From JBFWWP01 sp050246115 (GTDB lineage: Bacteria > Planctomycetota > UBA8108 > UBA1146 > JAJFFE01): 33,200 nucleotides of DNA. Where the stretch lies: positions 1 through 33,200 of the forward strand of contig JBFWWP010000045.1 of assembly GCA_050246115.1 (NCBI GenBank), given 5' to 3'. The notes under the pieces are model-generated. The model was not told where the DNA came from. It ran no database searches and was given only the letters and a program-made list of their open reading frames with translations. The number at the start of each line of letters is the position of its first letter. The stretch's first letter is position 1. Below are positions 31,702 through 33,200 of the stretch, piece after piece. Both the position numbers and the translations under genes were made by a program.

Positions 31702-31986
31702 ATGCGCATCAGGACCTTTGTGCAAGTGTGTCTCGCTCTGTGTGGCGCATTCGGCGGTCCCTGGCAGGCGCCCCTCGGCGCGCAGCAATTCACCGTCACG
31801 CCCGAAGCTACGACCATCTTGTACGATGTCGACACAGGGGTTGGATCAGGTCAAGTCAGTCTCTTCATCCAAGAGGCTCTGACGGGCCCGGCCAACAACG
31901 TCTCAGGTTGGTCGATGTCGGTGGGGAGTGATGCTGGCGTGCTCACTTGCGAAGACCAATCCTCGCGGCCAACGAAATCGGGGTAG
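31702..31986 (+). pseudogene. Truncated start of a planctomycete-type secreted protein
   Basis: 94 residues: ATG with GCAGGAG ahead, a signal peptide (VQVCLALCGAFGGPW..GAQQ) and then a beta-strand segment (VSLFIQEALTGPANNVSGWSMSVGSDAG) that resembles the N-terminal domain of longer planctomycete secreted proteins with the pattern GFSMGLAHD. The frame stops shortly after that domain begins, at TAG 31984-31986, with no continuation in any frame that I could follow. I take it as a remnant after deletion or frameshift; a genuine short secreted protein is less likely. Confidence 0.6.
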
Positions 31987-32076
31987 GGCCAAAGTGAGCT
32001 AAGCAAAGATGGGTCCACGATGTTCTGCACACCTCACGGTGACCCGTTATCACGAACGCGGCAAAGTCGAGAACTT

Positions 32077-32109
32077 GAATTGGAAGCGCCTGACGCAGGC
32101 GCGAATTGG
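32077..32109. repeat. Hairpin flanked by 7-bp direct repeats
   Basis: GAATTGG at 32077-32083 and again at 32103-32109 enclose a perfect hairpin GCGCCTG, loop ACG, CAGGCGC (32086-32102). It lies in the 269-bp AT-richer gap before the small gene at 32256, in which I see no other feature. It may be the footprint of a small insertion. Confidence 0.5.
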
Positions 32110-32255
32110 GGCAGGGCCTAGAGGCGTTTATCTCTCCATGCGACTAGGGCTTGGCTAGGTATGCGGATGATTTGCCCGCAAGAGCTTTGGCGAGGATCGA
32201 TGGAGCTTCTAGACCCGGTGCGCAGTGACAACGCTGCAGCAGCTAGGAGCGAGTT

Positions 32256-32663
32256 GTGCCCACGCAGAAGCGTTCTCGAGTAGTGCGACTTTTTTGTTCC
32301 TGTGTAGTCGTCGCATGCTGTGTCGGCGTGGTCGAGAGCTGGAGATCTTTGCTTGCTTGGCGTCGTACAGAACTTGCGGGCAGGGCATGTGACAGCTACT
32401 ATGTTGCTGCGGGACTACATGTAGTCCAGTATGCGCTCCTATGTGCGCAGCCTGAGGGCACGTGGCCAGGGTCGCTATATGAGGTCTCCGCCATTCTGGG
32501 GACTCGTCTTTGCTGCCCTTCCGAACCCAACGCTTGTTATCAATTAGAGACAGTGACGCCGGACAAGTGGCAGAAACCCATCGTACGAACGTGTAGCCAC
32601 CATGAGAGAGTTATCACGAGAGAGGCTGACCCATGGTGGGTGCGCATGCTGCTGGTCCATTAG
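32256..32663 (+). CDS. Small membrane-anchored protein with pseudopilin-like C-terminal half
   Basis: 135 residues from a GTG with TAGGAG eight bases ahead. Basic start, then one hydrophobic segment (FCSCVVVACCVGVV, about 12-27). The rest is Cys-rich. The part LHVVQYALLCAQPEGTWPGSLYEV ... CYQLETV..DKWQKPI resembles the C-terminal domain of type II secretion minor pseudopilins (a helix, a G-W-P turn, then Y.L...D.W..P), but the family type III signal (G|FTLIE) is absent. Codon use is visibly more AT-rich than in neighbours, pointing to foreign or relaxed sequence. Function unknown. Confidence 0.55.
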   Translation: MPTQKRSRVVRLFCSCVVVACCVGVVESWRSLLAWRRTELAGRACDSYYVAAGLHVVQYALLCAQPEGTWPGSLYEVSAILGTRLCCPSEPNACYQLETVTPDKWQKPIVRTCSHHERVITREADPWWVRMLLVH

Positions 32664-33200
32664 TGGGCGCTCTCCCCCCTGCCGAGGGGGATCTCCCCGC
32701 CCCAGAGTAATCTGCAGAATCGACCCCGGAAGGGTGGCCCGGCGCAGTCGTGAGCGACGATCGCTTCGCAATCATGACGGATCATGTTCGTCGGCGGGCA
32801 GCATCCCGGCCGAAAGTAATCCGCCGAGTGAGCCCGGTAGCACGTTCGTGTCTTCCGCGAGGTGCGCCCTCGGTGTCGAGAACGGCATGATGGGTCGACC
32901 GCGATCGAGTCTCGGGCGTGCCAGGACTGAGTGGCGTGACCGTCGGCAAGCGTCGTTCAGGCTGGCCCGATGGCGGGCGGTGTTGGCGAGTGTTGGTGAC
33001 GGGCTCTAACGACTTGGTGTTCAGCGATCTCTGGCACTCGGGGTCCGCGCCCACGAGAACTGGGTCGTGCCAGACTCACGAGTGAGTCGGCGGGGGCTGC
33101 GAAGCGAGCCAAGAGTGCTGCCGCAGAGATCTCAAAGCCGTGTCGTGAGCGACGCACGTCAGGAGGGGGCTGGATCCTCGCAGCGCGCGCCGAGAAAGAC
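32664..33200. other. Gene-free right end with hairpin and short direct repeats
   Basis: 537 bp with no gene I can support. A hairpin CCCCCT (32675-32680), loop GCCG, AGGGGG (32685-32690) follows the small gene at once. Two similar stretches with AGTAATC.GC.GA and CCCGG occur at 32704-32729 and 32812-32836; their reverse complements, with GGGCCACC and GGGCTCAC, remind me of the sub-terminal repeats of IS21-type elements. GTCGTGAGCGACG occurs at 32747-32759 and 33142-33154. No transposase frame is seen. Confidence 0.4.
32675..32690. terminator. Hairpin behind the pseudopilin-like gene
   Basis: Perfect six-base GC stem with a four-base loop, 12 bp after the TAG stop codon. There is no T-run behind it on the plus strand. 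Confidence 0.4.

Noticed and set aside
32077..32109. Integron attC site
   Set aside because: A hairpin and a small gene are present, but the core-site consensus ending in GTTRRRY is absent and there is no integrase.
32782..33157. Minus-strand open frames at the right end
   Set aside because: They overlap each other and the repeats, lack ribosome sites and show no protein-like features.
1..33200. tRNA, rRNA or CRISPR array
   Set aside because: No T-loop GGTTCGAATCC-like block, no rRNA-like sequence and no regularly spaced identical repeats were found on reading.

Overview
The window is strongly GC-rich bacterial chromosome with an intact, mostly housekeeping or accessory gene set. The best taxonomic clue is the secreted 834-residue protein at 10440-12944, whose C-terminal pair of dockerin/EF-hand-like repeats followed by a Cys-rich tail (GADPTADGLDC style) is typical of Planctomycetota secreted proteins. 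A second protein start at 31702 has the N-terminal look of another planctomycete secreted family. Outer-membrane and lipoprotein genes fit a diderm envelope. I infer a Planctomycetota bacterium and cannot name it further. No rRNA, tRNA, CRISPR array, prophage or complete IS was found.

Layout. 1-5.7 kb: envelope/glycan genes (a PseB-type sugar-nucleotide dehydratase running off the left edge, an MsbA-like ABC exporter, a metallo-beta-lactamase-fold hydrolase, a PAP2 phosphatase lipoprotein). 5.9-9.9 kb: a lone transglutaminase-like protein, then a translationally coupled pair made of a large scaffold-like protein and an HD-GYP protein that share an N-terminal domain. 10.3-13 kb: a 177-bp foldback element followed by the dockerin protein. 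13-16 kb: a degenerate 2H phosphoesterase-like protein, glutamyl-Q tRNA(Asp) synthetase and an outer-membrane barrel. 16.4-20 kb: a P-loop ATPase translationally coupled to a double-PAS histidine kinase, a formate/nitrite channel and a twin-CBS protein. 20.3-26.4 kb: an unknown secreted protein, a second foldback copy, a tandem universal stress protein, a Pat/PatZ-type protein acetyltransferase and, divergent from it, a histone-deacetylase-family enzyme. 26.5-31.5 kb: a secreted esterase, a secreted VOC protein, an AraC regulator and an NTF2-like protein, with two REP-like repeats behind genes. 31.5-33.2 kb: a visibly more AT-rich, decayed end with a truncated secreted-protein gene, hairpins, a pseudopilin-like small protein and repeats.

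The most notable points are: (1) two about 92 % identical, nearly full-length palindromic elements of 177-178 bp, each placed so that one terminus starts at the last base of a gene's TAG stop codon; (2) a divergent lysine-acetylation writer/eraser pair beside a universal stress protein; (3) the scaffold/HD-GYP pair with a shared N-terminal domain. Nothing here can be called a proven new system from sequence alone; the foldback family is the best candidate.
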